Origin: Notospermus geniculatus
Lineage: Eukaryota > Nemertea > Pilidiophora > Heteronemertea > Lineidae
DNA: 64,000 bases
Reading direction: 5' to 3'
Assembly: GCA_002633025.1 (NCBI GenBank)
Contig: NMRB01000398.1
Coordinates: 178,428 to 242,427, forward strand
Shown here: positions 10,881 through 22,928 of the stretch, in pieces
Layout: each line of letters begins with the position of its first letter
Position numbering within the stretch: position 1 is the stretch's first letter
The notes under the pieces: model-generated
Seen by the model: only the letters and a program-made list of their open reading frames with translations
Told to the model about the DNA's origin: nothing
Databases searched by the model: none
Program-made: the position numbers and the translations under genes

Positions 10881-11692
10881 CAGTGTTCTCCACGGGTTTG
10901 GGTCTAAGAGGGGCGGTGGGGGTCTGGGAGCCCTCCCCTAACGAAATTTGGATTATAGGTGCTCTGAGATGCATTTTCTGAGCATCTGAGAGACATAGTT
11001 GATACACTCGTCCCCAGTGGCCTCGAGCTTAATACTAGTTATACGCTCTCAACCACTGGCACAGATGGGGCCGGATCATGTTTCTCAACACTAGATGGCG
11101 CAAAATGTCATCAACTAATCAGCGACCAGTATTTCGCGTAACTAAGGAAAACATGAAACATTTTCTTATTGGCTGCATTGGTCACGTGACAAGTATCGAG
11201 TGGCCGTAGCTGTATATTCGGGGCTTTTTGTGCTATTTTGCACCACTTTTTTGAACACATTCACTCCGAAATGAAAAGTTAACATACTCAACGTCACTAT
11301 GACCCGACGTGGGACAGTACAGCGGTGTAAACACTTTGTATTCAGCATGTTCTTGGATTGCCGTGATTGCGTCCACAGAAACAACACGGCCAAAGCTTGT
11401 TTGAAAACTGATCAGTCATTGGCTGGTTTTTCCCGCGCAACTGGTAGTGACACCTAGTGTTCAGAAACGGACTTTGGCACCAAATGCTTCAGTGGTTGAG
11501 GGTGACAGCTTCGAGCGGAGGCCGAGACCACTGAATTATTGAGTGTACATAGTTGAGTGCTCTAATTGAGTTTTAAGAAGGGCGGGTGAATATTTTAAGA
11601 GGGGTGGGTCATTTTTAAGAGGGGCGGATTTTACTGTCGGTATTTTTAAGAGGGGCGGGCCGCCGTTTTTTTTACTGGTGTGGAGAACACTG
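10881..11692. mobile_element. hAT-like element, TSD acgtc, with an inner palindromic element
   Basis: Ends CAGTGTTCTCCAC and GTGGAGAACACTG match the 3136-3502 family. Flanks acgtc (10876-10880, 11693-11697) form a 5-bp duplication. At about 11018-11535 lies a second inverted structure ('cagtggcctcga..ctctcaaccactg' against 'cagtggttgaggg..gagaccactga'), probably a later insertion. Confidence 0.7.
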
Positions 11693-11865
11693 ACGTCATG
11701 CGCAGTAACAACACCAATGACGGTGTCAGAACATGGCCACCTCGGGCATTTGCGCAAACTTGGCTGCATCCATGAAGTGAGTTCGCAGAATTCACTTTGT
11801 CAATATCGCTGAGAGCAGCAGGTTGTGTTAGATTCCAATTAAGGTACCAGTAGTTTTGAAGATGG

Positions 11866-11957
11866 GGATTTGGCCTAGTGGTTTAAGGCGTGTGCCCCTG
11901 AGTGCTGGCGATTGATGCCATATGCGAGGGTTCGTGGGTTCGATTCTGGTAGGAAGC
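11866..11957 (+). repeat. tRNA-derived SINE head
   Basis: Has pol III box A (tggcctagtggtttaaggcg) and box B (gggttcgattc) at tRNA-like spacing. I could not fold a complete cloverleaf, so I call a SINE or tRNA pseudogene rather than a functional tRNA. Confidence 0.6.
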
Positions 11958-12073
11958 AATGTCTTTCACCTTGGAAACCCTATTTCTATTTCACAGTAGT
12001 TGTGATGTGATGTCTTGAACTTTAACGATAAGATGAAATAACAAGGAGACATTTATCAGGGTTAACCGTTTAA

Positions 12074-12202
12074 AGGGCCGTATGCTTGGGTCAGACTTCA
12101 GCCACATGTTCATTCAAGTCTGACTTTTCTCAATGCTTCAAGGAAAGAGAAAGTCTAACTTAACCTATACTTTAGGCTAAAGTCCAACCCGTGCATACGG
12201 CC
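12074..12202. mobile_element. MITE with TTAA target duplication
   Basis: Inverted ends agggccgtatgc and gcatacggcc, flanked by TTAA at 12070-12073 and 12203-12206. TTAA duplication fits piggyBac- or Kolobok-type nonautonomous elements. Confidence 0.75.
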
Positions 12203-12349
12203 TTAAGTCTAACCCAAGCATTATGGCAGTCGGGTCGAGACTGTGCCGGTTTCATTCATAATTTTGTCATCGACAACCTCCTGGCCCTGATGGAAGAACT
12301 ACATAATAATTTATCACAAGCAACAAAAAAACCCAAAAAAGGCAAGTTA

Positions 12350-12511
12350 TAGATGGGTTTTGCCAGCAGCCATCTTGCCAAAATTAGGTCACCATCATGG
12401 GAATCCCTTTTCAGAATGACAGATGATTGGTTCTCCTATCCCCCAGTGAGGGGAATCCCCATGACGATAACCTAATTTTGGCAAGATGGCGGCTGCTTGC
12501 GAAAATCCTCT
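12350..12511. mobile_element. Palindromic MITE
   Basis: Ends gggttttgccagcagccatc and the complement of ggctgcttgcgaaaatcctc. The inner 'cttgccaaaattaggt' pairs with 'acctaattttggcaag'. Confidence 0.75.
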
Positions 12512-12550
12512 ACCTTTTGAAATAAAGTAGCACAACAACAGACATACATG

Positions 12551-12967
12551 CAGTGGTAGCATTAAGGATTTTTTTTCATGAGTCCATTTTTTTCAAGTGG
12601 ACTTTTTTTGCGTCAGATTGCTTGAAAATGAGGAGTCCAAATTCGATTCCCATGAGTCCAACTAAATGGACTCTTTTGCAGGGAAGACCAGCAAATATGA
12701 AGAGATATGTTGACAGTGCGCGTGGTAACGTAGAGACGGCGTCAATAGGCCTAAGGGGGCGTTTTTTTCCTCATAGATCCTAAAAATTCATACGGCCATA
12801 TTGGCATGGACGTTTTTCAATTGCAAGAATGAAAAAATTAGGTGTCTTACGTTGCGTCCTGAATATCTCAGGAGGACGTTTTTGCAGGAAACTTTTTTTC
12901 TCAATTTGCGTCTGAAGTTGATTTCATGCGTCCAGGGACGCATGGACGCACCTTAATGCGATCCCTG
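12551..12967. mobile_element. hAT-like nonautonomous element, 6-bp TSD tacatg
   Basis: Ends CAGTGGTAGCATTAAGG and CCTTAATGCGATCCCTG, flanked by exact tacatg (12545-12550, 12968-12973). 417 bp; the interior repeats 'atgagtccaa..tggactctttt' motifs. No transposase. Confidence 0.8.
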
Positions 12968-13630
12968 TACATGTACTTCAATAATAAAATTGCCACAATG
13001 GAATGACAATTCTAATTTGAGATCCAAAACCCAGCACCCCTGTCATAAATACAACTTTCATATACAGCCACTCAACTAATACAATTATATAGTTTTCCCA
13101 AATCTTATTGAGTTCTATTTACGAGTCAATAATTCAGAATCTTCCATATCCAGAACCAATTTATGATTCTGAAGACAGATAGGAAAATTTTGAGTGACCC
13201 GGGGAGGATTCTAAAAACATTAAATTATTGAATTTGAAATAAATTTCCTTGCTTTTATTTGTTTAGTCTCGTTGTTTATGCTATCTCACTGACCAAACTT
13301 TGGGAAAGTGCATGTTGTATCGATGATGGGTTTTTTCATTACGCCTATTTTTTCAAGGATTGATGCAAAATGTGACCCACTGTGGCAAAAGCAGTCACAT
13401 GTTGGTCAGTAGGTGCGCCTCAAGAACTAAGATGACACAAGAAGAGAATGGAAGAAACAGACTGTTTCAGATTTCATAATAGACAGACAGTATTGAAACT
13501 GACAAACATGGTTTCAACCTGCCAAGCTAATAGCAACATGCACCTGGTTTTGCTGTGGAAGGTCACAAATGGTCTAGTAGCCTGGTTCTCTGACTAGCAC
13601 AGAGGAGGTTCCAGGTTTGAAACCCATTGT

Positions 13631-13777
13631 CAGTGTTTCCGCCAGAGGGTATTATAAAGGGTAGTAATGGTAGTACCCTGAAATGAACAGAATAGGGCCA
13701 TTTTCTTTTATTTCATGGGGTTTTTGATGATTTTGAAGAAATTAGTACCCTCAAAAAAATTTTTGGCGGAAACCCTG
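13631..13777. mobile_element. hAT-like element, 5-bp TSD attgt (CAGTGTTTCCGCCAG family)
   Basis: Ends CAGTGTTTCCGCCAGAGGG and TTTTTGGCGGAAACCCTG with attgt on both sides (13626-13630, 13778-13782). 147 bp. Confidence 0.85.
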
Positions 13778-13827
13778 ATTGTCAGTGTGTTGATTTTGCA
13801 CGAAGATATCAAAACTAAAACCCAACT

Positions 13828-14134
13828 CAGGGTTTCCGCCAGAAAAAAAATAAGGGGACAGACCAAAAAAAATTTTTCGAAAAAAAAAATTTTTGAAAAA
13901 AAATTTTGGGAAAAAAATTTTTTTGTTGATTTTTTAAAACGTTTTAAACGATGTTTGGTGCCATAGGCATATTTTGAAGCATAAAATCCCTGGGCTGGTC
14001 ATGCCGGTTGTTTAGTTCCGTCCGGAATGTCATGGAAAAATGGTTACCCAACATTTTTGAGGGTACAGATCCATACCCTGGAAAAATTTAAGGGTACGGA
14101 ATTTTACCCATTTTACCCTCTGGCGGAAACCCTG
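13828..14134. mobile_element. hAT-like element, 5-bp TSD caact (same family)
   Basis: Ends CAGGGTTTCCGCCAG and CTGGCGGAAACCCTG with caact on both sides (13823-13827, 14135-14139). 307 bp, with a long A/T homopolymer block at 13866-13922. Confidence 0.85.
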
Positions 14135-14948
14135 CAACTGGAGTGCCTGCTGAGGAATTCACTTACTTATAACATAGTCCCATTAGAATCTATTGGAAAT
14201 CCATCATTTGGTCAGCTGGTTCATGTACTACTCATCAGGCTTCGAAAAATGCCTGCATACACATTGAACATATTCATTCAGAACTGCTCTTCAAAACAGA
14301 TGTGAAATGAAATATAGGAGCAGGCACACATTAACAGATGATTGAGGGAGGCGTATGACCGGCGATTTCAGAGCCATCAATACACAGTACATCATGCTCG
14401 GGCTGGGATTTCTCTTGATAGGAAAGTGTGCGATGACTGTGAACTGCATGGGCATGGGGGATGTGCCCAGAAAATCTGAATGTTAACATGATCAACAACT
14501 GCAGAGAGTTGGTTCGCTATGGAGCCGCTTGGAGCGCTAGCTGCGGCCATATGGACCCCTATTTTCACACCAGTTTTCCAAGGCATTTGTATGACGTAAT
14601 CAAGCTTTACTTGACGTTTACAGCCTTATTTTGCGGTGTTTGAACGTCATATTGCGTCTGGTGATAGTCTACCATTAGCTGTCGACCTGATTGGTTGGGC
14701 AGTACGAACAAACGTCAGGAAAGGTACAAATTTCGGCGATTTCTAAATCTATTTTTAGACATTTTCTTGGGGAGGTCAGACGGGGGTCTGGGCGGTAGAT
14801 AAAGTGGTGTTTAAAACCTTTGTAAACCTTACTAACAAATGTAAATATGTACATGGACAATGTTGTCAATAGCTATTGGGAGCTATTTTATGTAATGCGC
14901 ACGATTAGACACGATTTTAAAGCAGTTACCGGTCAGGAGTTGAGAAGT
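14135..14948. other. No feature recognised
   Basis: Non-repetitive by eye. Short open frames occur on both strands but none has protein-like composition or paired splice sites that I trust. Confidence 0.4.
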
Positions 14949-15122
14949 CATTATCCTTGCNCCCATGGTACATCTCCCCACCAAACATGAACTCAAAATC
15001 TTCAGTCATTGTAGAGTTATGGGCCCGGACGGACGGCCGGACTGACGGCGGGACGGACTGATGGCGGGACGGACACACAGGGGTTTCTCTATATCCCTAC
15101 CGAACTTACGTTCGGTGGGATA
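14949..15122 (+). repeat. Dispersed repeat with GGACGGACGG tail
   Basis: Contains 'cgggacggactgatggcggg'-like units (15029-15075) followed by 'accgaacttacgttcggtgg'. Looks like the right end of a dispersed element; related in style to 1-437. Confidence 0.4.
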
Positions 15123-15172
15123 ATAAGTACCAGTTCAGCCAGTTTCCTCAACCCCCATTGCTTTAAAGCCAG

Positions 15173-15566
15173 GCGTACATCGCACTTGCGACTGGAAGTA
15201 ACTGATCTCATTAGTTGCTGGTGATGTACGCGTTGCGTGCACATCACAAATTCAGCAACTCAGTAAAACTATAGGAGGATCCAATCAGTCGTCACATCCT
15301 GATCGTGTACATTGCACTTGCGACTGGCAACAACTCAGGTGACATCCGGGGCATTGGGACTCGACAAGACTACTGGCACTCATCTGTTGCAAGCCCGCAT
15401 ACATCGCAGTGACTGAACAAAACTGGGTAACTATAGTTGCAAGAAAGTTGAACATGTGCAACTCGCAGCGACTGGCGAAATCTCAGTTCCAGTGAGTCGC
15501 AAGGGTGCGAATTCACCAATAGCTCAGTGGCGCATAGTTGTCTCCAGTCGCAAGTGTGATGTACGC
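15173..15566. mobile_element. Palindrome-ended MITE, about 390 bp
   Basis: gcgtacatcgcacttgcgac at left against gtcgcaagtgtgatgtacgc at right. Several internal 'cttgcgactgg' and 'cagtcgcaag' motifs pair with each other. Confidence 0.8.
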
Positions 15567-18140
15567 TACGCTTAACAGTGACAAGTAAACTGGCCAGTTC
15601 TGGAACTTGTTCTGAGAAGTGATGTCACAAACAGCTGTCCACAGTTTTCTATGGTTGAATCACCTGAGGAGCCAATTTGCACAAGAAAAATCTCACATGG
15701 AGAAGTTCCTTTTTTCACCATCCTGAGTAGGACTTTCAAATCAGCTGGCTTCCTAATCCTTGTCAGCTTTAGCCATCAGGATGGAAGACAAGCCTTGTCA
15801 ACTTATGGATCTCCCAGTCCTGTTATAAGACCTCCTGGAAATGGTCCCTGTGGTCGTTGCATGAAACATTAAGGCTCTGCTCCGTCACTTCGGAAACAGT
15901 GGACTCAAATTACACTTTTCAACAGTCCCTACTGAATTTGTTTAAAAAGATCTTTCAATAAATCTACTTTTACAAAAAACTTAAAAAGAGAATTAGAATT
16001 CTGCATGGACTCAAACTTCAACAGAAAAATCTAATGCAATTTGACAAGTAACAGAAGCACAGGAATTGAATCAAAACTCAAGGAGGAAAAAAATTATAAT
16101 TTAAACATTGTTTTAAGGTTCGCGAGCAGAAATGCCACAAAACAGTTTCCACATCAAAGCGTGCTTTCGCATGAAAGAACACAAAGTGCTGTGGAAATCC
16201 ACCGAGGAAAAACACTCCGGGACAAAAACTCCATATCAAAGCACTAATCATTTGTTTATGTCGAACGGAAGTGACAGTATTTCTCACCAAGACTTGCCCC
16301 AAGTGCAACGAAGACGAGATTTTTCAATTTGCTGTAAAATCGGCCGATTTCTTGCCGAGCCTGCGATCAATACGTAACGCTTGCGGTTTGTTAGGCTGGC
16401 GTTTGGTTGTTGCAACTGACATGCAATTTATCTCATGTATATGGGTGAGCTGCATCAGTTTTACAAATGAGACGAGGGAATTCTATATGTCTTGCATTGA
16501 AACGGCAGCATGCCTGGCATCCTGTGTGGAGTGGGACGAGGAGATGGTGTCGAGAGCTGCGAGATGGAAGCAGTCTCGTTAGATATTTGGTGGTTTCTTT
16601 GAGTGGTAGATGTGGCAGGCGTGAGAGATGTTGCAATGGTAGTGACTGTGGTGACTGGAACGGAAAGAAGTGCTGCTGAAATCTAATATACACTTCATGT
16701 ACACCAAACGATGATGTCAACATTTTCATGAAAGTATAGAGTGAGTCGGACATCATTTGAGTTGACTGGTGCGACAGACTTGTGATAGTGAAGACTTGCA
16801 AGGCCACCTCCGGCCAGCAGTGATGCACAAGTGATGGCTGGGGATCGCCATCTGATTCTCACCAGTCTATCTGGCCTGACGCCCATCTAGCCTGGTTTGA
16901 ATCCATCACATTTCCCGCTTCTGAGGAGCTCAGAGCAGTCAGCCAATCATCGGTGTGCGAAGGCTAATCGATGTGCCAATCAAAATCCGTGTTACAAATG
17001 TGTGCGGGAAGAGAAGAGAAAGTGCCGAATGGCGATTTGTTTCATGAGTTCTGATTGGCTCGAAGGCAGGGTCAAGTAGGGGTCAGATTCATTTATAATT
17101 TTTGAGTAAATGCAAAAGATGACATGATTGGGACAAGGCGAAAGACGCAGTCGATGGCCTTGTTTGGACAAGATGGAGATGGAGGCTGATTCGCTTGTGA
17201 GACGTTGCAAGATGGCAAGCTGACCACCTCTAGGGCACGGTTGCAAGGTGGCAACCTTATGACACTGCTAAAGCATGGCTGCAATCAAGGAGAAATCATG
17301 TGACCAAACCACATTCTAATCGGGTTATTCGCACAACCAGGTCTTGTGATGACGTGGAAGACCCTTTCGCAAGAACAACCGGATCTCTGAGCCGTCGCTG
17401 CCGGAATCTTGCTGGCAATTGCACCTGTGGATCACCCGCATGAAGGAGCTTCTCTATTTGAGAGAAAACTCCCGACAGTTTGCTGCTGATCTGACACTCT
17501 GGAGAGAACTGAAGACGATGATGTATGATTTTGACATCTACAAGGGTATTCCACTTGAAAATTTCTTTGCAGGAGCGCACATGCACCAGTACAAGAAATC
17601 TCGCTTGGAGAAGAACCTTTACTTCAGCTGCTGAAACATCAGCAGTTCCAGTAGAGGAATTTGCTACAGGTCACAGGCTGGACAAATTCTGCCCATCCAG
17701 CTTAACTCTTCTGCGCAGAGTACTCATAAATCACACCGTGCTGTTCACCAACAGCAGAAAATAGTTTTTAAAAGTCACTTCTGATCACACTCGGTGGGAT
17801 GTTTGGTTTCAGGGAAGAGTGATCAGAATAAAGAGGATTTGATGACTGCTGCAGAATTCAATATCGGCTCTCCGAGTTGAGTATCATTGAAACGCCATTT
17901 GTAGCATAAACTGGAACTTACCCAAGGGGTTGGAAAATGTCGAAGGCAAGATTTCAAAAATCTGCCCATTTTTTTGTGGCTGCCAAGAATGATTTATCAT
18001 CATCCTTTTAAAACTCACTGCTGTCTGGTTGTGTTAAAGAAGATGAGGCTGCTGTGTCTTGTAATGTTGCATTCTGTTCAGTTGCATGAGGTCTTTAAAC
18101 ACAAGATCTTTCAAAGATGATGGCATTTGTGGCCTACACT
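15567..18140. other. No gene or clear repeat recognised
   Basis: About 2.6 kb. Open frames around 16430-16830 and 17300-17590 show no recognisable domains and lack convincing splice signals. A candidate minus-strand donor (gtaagttcc) lies at about 17930, with nothing to support an exon. Confidence 0.35.
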
Positions 18141-18320
18141 GCATTGAACCCCTTCCAGCCACTATATGGCACGGCTTAACCCGCCGGCCATGGTGGATTT
18201 CCTTTATGGCCTAGTAGTTAGCGCGTGTTGGCCTCAGCGCTAGAAGTTAAGCAACGTAGAGAGCAATCACTACGTGGATAGCTGACCGGCACGCATACAA
18301 TACATGTACATCTGGCAGAC
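18141..18320 (+). repeat. SINE-like repeat with 5S rRNA-like core, copy 1
   Basis: After 'gccggccatggtggatttcc' comes 'tatggcctagtagttagcg' (box A-like), then 'agaagttaagcaacgtagag' and 'tacgtggatagctgaccgg'. These resemble the 5S rRNA internal promoter blocks (aagctaagcagggt... and tggatgggagaccg). The second copy starts at 20091. Confidence 0.55.
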
Positions 18321-18391
18321 CTTCCCAGTCAAATCTGGAAAGTGTAGTTGGGCACTGAGATGGAGAGTGGCACTAATAGACTGAGAGACAA

Positions 18392-18869
18392 AACCCTGAA
18401 AAGAGCCTAGATTTTGACTTTCGTGGTCACCACCTGGTAACTGAGATTTGACTTCATAAAATTATCGGCATCACCATTGGCTAACATAATTCAATTGTTG
18501 CCACGCACAGATTTTGCCAGTTTGGCAGTAATTAGCATAAAACCAATATGGCTGCCAATTTAGGCACCTCAATGTACAGGTAACTTTAAAATGGCTCACC
18601 GCAGCCCCTACAAATGTATTATAGTCAGATAGGAATATGCCCCTTAGAATCACAATAAGCATGGTTTCGGGTTGCTATGGCAACGTCTTAGCTGTTAATC
18701 CAACATAGCTATCATTTAGAAGTATCTAATGTACAGGGAACTTTGAAATGGCTCACCGCAGACCCTACAAATGTATTATAGTCAGATAGGAATATGCCCC
18801 TTAGAATCTCAATAAGCATGGTTTCGGGTTGCTATGGCAACGTCTTAGCTGTTAATCCAACATGGCTGT
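18392..18869 (+). repeat. Left arm of a long inverted repeat, ending at the assembly gap
   Basis: Pairs with 19570-20045. Within the arm a roughly 172-bp unit occurs twice, each carrying 'gtttcgggttgctatggcaa' followed by 'cgtcttagctgttaatccaa'. Confidence 0.9.
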
Positions 18870-19569
18870 NNNNNNNNNNNNNNNNNNNNNNNNNNNNNNN
18901 NNNNNNNNNNNNNNNNNNNNNNNNNNNNNNNNNNNNNNNNNNNNNNNNNNNNNNNNNNNNNNNNNNNNNNNNNNNNNNNNNNNNNNNNNNNNNNNNNNNN
19001 NNNNNNNNNNNNNNNNNNNNNNNNNNNNNNNNNNNNNNNNNNNNNNNNNNNNNNNNNNNNNNNNNNNNNNNNNNNNNNNNNNNNNNNNNNNNNNNNNNNN
19101 NNNNNNNNNNNNNNNNNNNNNNNNNNNNNNNNNNNNNNNNNNNNNNNNNNNNNNNNNNNNNNNNNNNNNNNNNNNNNNNNNNNNNNNNNNNNNNNNNNNN
19201 NNNNNNNNNNNNNNNNNNNNNNNNNNNNNNNNNNNNNNNNNNNNNNNNNNNNNNNNNNNNNNNNNNNNNNNNNNNNNNNNNNNNNNNNNNNNNNNNNNNN
19301 NNNNNNNNNNNNNNNNNNNNNNNNNNNNNNNNNNNNNNNNNNNNNNNNNNNNNNNNNNNNNNNNNNNNNNNNNNNNNNNNNNNNNNNNNNNNNNNNNNNN
19401 NNNNNNNNNNNNNNNNNNNNNNNNNNNNNNNNNNNNNNNNNNNNNNNNNNNNNNNNNNNNNNNNNNNNNNNNNNNNNNNNNNNNNNNNNNNNNNNNNNNN
19501 NNNNNNNNNNNNNNNNNNNNNNNNNNNNNNNNNNNNNNNNNNNNNNNNNNNNNNNNNNNNNNNNNNNNN
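18870..19569. other. Assembly gap (700 Ns)
   Basis: A run of exactly 700 N bases lies between the two arms of an inverted repeat. The gap most likely marks where palindromic and tandem structure defeated assembly; its size may be an estimate. Confidence 0.95.
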
Positions 19570-20045
19570 GTTGGATTAACAGCTAAGACGTTGCCATAGC
19601 AACCCGAAACCATGCTTATTGTGATTCTAAGGGGCATATTCCTATCTGACTATAATACATTTGTAGGGTCTGCGGTGAGCCGTTTCAAAGTTCCCTGTAC
19701 ATTAGATACTTCTAAATGACAGCCATGTTGGATTAACAGCTAAGACGTTGCCATAGCAACCCGAAACCATGCTTATTGTGATTCTAAGGGGCATATTCCT
19801 ATCTGACCATAATACATTTGTAGGGGCTGCGGTGAGCCATTTTAAAGTTACCTGTACATTGATGTGCCTAAATTGGCAGCCATATTGGTTTTATGCTAAT
19901 TACTGCCAAACTGGCAAAATCTGTGCGTGGCAACAATTGAATTATGTTATCCAATGGTGATGCCGATAATTTTATGAAGTCAAATCCTAGTTACCAGGGG
20001 GTGACCACGAAACTGAACGAAAACCCAGGTCATCTCTCAGTCTAT
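19570..20045 (-). repeat. Right arm of the long inverted repeat
   Basis: Reverse complement of 18392-18869, including two copies of the 172-bp unit and the outer 'aattatcggcatcaccattg' and 'gtggtcaccacctggtaact' segments, with about 5% differences by eye. Confidence 0.9.
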
Positions 20046-20090
20046 AAGTGACTCGAGGATGAGTCATCTCTGTCCGAAGGGGGAGATGGT

Positions 20091-20260
20091 GCATTGAACC
20101 CCTTGCAGCTACTATATGGCATGGCTTAACCCGCCGGCCATGGAAGATTTCCTTTATGGCCTAGTAGTTAGCGTGTTGGCCTCAGCGCTAGAAGTTAAGC
20201 AACGTAGAGCGCGATCACTACGTGGATGGGTGACCGGTGCGCGAATACATACACATCGCA
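20091..20260 (+). repeat. SINE-like repeat with 5S rRNA-like core, copy 2
   Basis: Same orientation as 18141-18320. This copy reads 'agaagttaagcaacgtagag' then 'tacgtggatgggtgaccggt', closer to the 5S C-box (tggatgggagaccg) than copy 1. The two copies flank the inverted repeat as direct repeats. Confidence 0.55.
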
Positions 20261-22684
20261 CAATGTGTAGTGTCAGAATCATCATCGTCAATGTGATAGT
20301 GTCAGAATCATCATCAGTACTATCAGCATGCAGAAATGTCTGTTGTGAGAGCAGCGTTATAACATGGACATCACTTGCAATATCCACTAAAGCTGTTGCC
20401 ACACAAATAAAAAAATTTGAAAAAACTTGTCAATATCCTTCAACAGCTTAGATAAACAACATTTCCACATTAAACATCCCTGGAACATGACCATTAAAGT
20501 CAACTTCTTACAAAAGACACCATCCGCTTATATTTTACACTGAGTGAGAATAGTCAATAAACATTCTACATTTTTATCGATTTTCACATAGTTGAACATT
20601 GCACTCTCAATACCTTTGACATGATGTCTATCAATTTATAGCCATGTAAGCTTGAAAATATTGCAAATAAAGTAAGGTGACAGATGTCCAGCAGAATGTT
20701 AAATGGGATAATCGTTGTCGATTGTATTCAATGCCATGTGGCACATGTGCAGGTGATTCATTTTGAATAGTAATGAGTCTATGCCCTGGGACGAGGGTAG
20801 ACATATGTACAGCTAGGACAGAAACGAGCAAATTCTGATGAAGGTCTCACATACATGTGCATTTAACGCTGCATTTGGCAGCAATTCCTTGGTTATTTTC
20901 TGGCATACTGCCCCCATAAGATGGGCACATCTGAAAATCTCACCCCAATCCGGACCTCTCAACCTGTCTCAGCCCCAAATCCACCGTCTCTGACACTTGA
21001 AAAACATGAAATTGTCCCAGACAGAGCAGAATGACCAAATAATTCAAGGCGTGGATCATTTGGCTACAGAATTCAAGCATAATGGAATATTTGGTGTTTT
21101 TAAGCTAGTTCTTTACTATGCTGACAACTCAAATTTTTCCATCCCACATACCACCGGATGGATTCCTAACTCATCATGAAAAACTTGGTACAAGTCTGAT
21201 CCTTCATCACCCTTGTAGTCGTTCATTAGCTGCAGACCAAGTGTTAATTACAAACAGTCATTAGAGTGTGGACTGTATCCATCAACCCTAGGATTCCTAT
21301 GGTGGGAATGGAGAAGAATTTCTCTGTATGCTACCTTCAGGGTCAAGGAGCACATTTTCAGGTTACCAGGAGCGAGAAAAGGAATGGAACAAAAAGGCTA
21401 GAGACTTTGCTTGTCATCTTGGATCAGGCACGGATCCAAGGGGGGAGCGCACCCGGTGCACGCCCCCCCCCTTTCGGCAAAATCATTGAAATTCACCACA
21501 GATTTCAATGTTTCTAGCACAGTGCACCCCCTCTTTCCCGAAATCGTGGATCTGCCTCTGTGGATCTCACCCATCGTCCAACACGGGTTTTACATCACTC
21601 CTATCCAACTTTGTGTCCAAGTTTATGAAAAAGAGCAAAATCAAAGCCCTGCTTTAGGAGGATAGAACTGGCCAAGCAAAAACTCATGGCATTAGGAAGG
21701 ATGAGACACTAGTATGAAACTCAGGGCTGTATGCACCACCAATGGTAAAGTCAGTATCTCAGTCAGCAGGAGGATGGCCAATCCATGTAAGAGATGTATC
21801 TTGTAATATTGAGTGCTCTTTACTGCAGAGTTTGGCTATTACTTCAACCAATTATACTCCCACTGATTCTTATTGATATACTGCCTTTTACTGCTGTTAC
21901 TTAAACCATATTCCCTCTGATTCTTATCGATATACTGCCTCTTACTTGGGGGACAAAGTAGCTTATGCATGGATTTCCTAATCCGCTAGTTTTATGCTCC
22001 ACAAAATAGCCAAAATCTCCTCGTGATTCCCATTTAGATTATCTTGCAAAAGCAAAATCTTCTGCATGATACTCGAGGAAAAAAATCACATGTAATCATA
22101 TGGGACAGGATAGATAACATATTTTGCTATCAAACTTTTTATCTTTGGGAAAGTTTTAAATTAACAAATCTAAATTGAGGAAGAAGTGTTCAAAAAGTTA
22201 AATTGAGAGTGAAGACCTGTAAAGTAGAATTGTGAAAACTGCCAATAACATAATACTGCAAAAAATCCATTTAATCTTGCAGTGAAGATTTATCTCTGGC
22301 GCTCAATAGTCTTGAACTCGATTTCTTTTGCATTTTGGTTTTTGGTTGCTACTGCTGATGACAGCTCCGAGTTGAATTTCGTCTTGAGGAGATTTTTTGT
22401 CACGTTTGCCATATGCAAATTAGTTCCCATGATACCAAAAGTCAGAGGCTATGTCACTGGAATTAAATTGAAAAGTACTTCTAGAAAGTCTAATGTATGC
22501 TGGTTTTTTCCTTACTCTGGGATACAAATATCAGAAAATTATTTTAACTTGTTTAATAGGTCCGCCATGGTTGTGGGCTAACAGCAGCACTTGTGGTCAG
22601 TTCATGGATGGCAAGTCTTGGAATTTCTTCAGTGGAGCCTTCACTAAGTGGACATCTCTGTTAGGACACCTCCCTTATGCCCCC
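20261..22684. other. No gene recognised
   Basis: About 2.4 kb of low-complexity-poor sequence. A short block at 21424-21560 with 'gcacccggtgcacgcccccc' looks like a decayed repeat. No credible exon found. Confidence 0.35.
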
Positions 22685-22928
22685 GTCACACTGAGCTAGT
22701 TCTCAGTACGTTCTTGAAAATGTTACCGAACGGGCTCAAACTGTGTGCGAACGGAGTGGAAGTAGTGGCAACTTTTTACAGTCTTTTTACGAACTTCATG
22801 GACGTTCTTGGATGGGAAAAGAGTGTTCCAGAACTTCGAGGCATTATTTGGCCAACGTTACACGTCCTAACCCGTTTTACGATTTTTTAGGACAGGGCAG
22901 TATGTTTTGAGAACTGCTTCAGTGTGAC
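22685..22928. mobile_element. MITE with GTCACACTGA ends
   Basis: Inverted ends gtcacactgagctagttctc and gagaactgcttcagtgtgac; 244 bp, no ORF. Confidence 0.75.

Noticed and set aside
11866-11957. Functional tRNA gene
   Set aside because: No complete cloverleaf can be drawn; length and arms fit a SINE head better.
16430-17640. Several ORFs of 60-130 codons
   Set aside because: No recognisable domain, overlapping frames on both strands, no supporting splice pattern.
18794-19637. Open frames spanning 18794-19637
   Set aside because: They consist almost entirely of N bases from the assembly gap.
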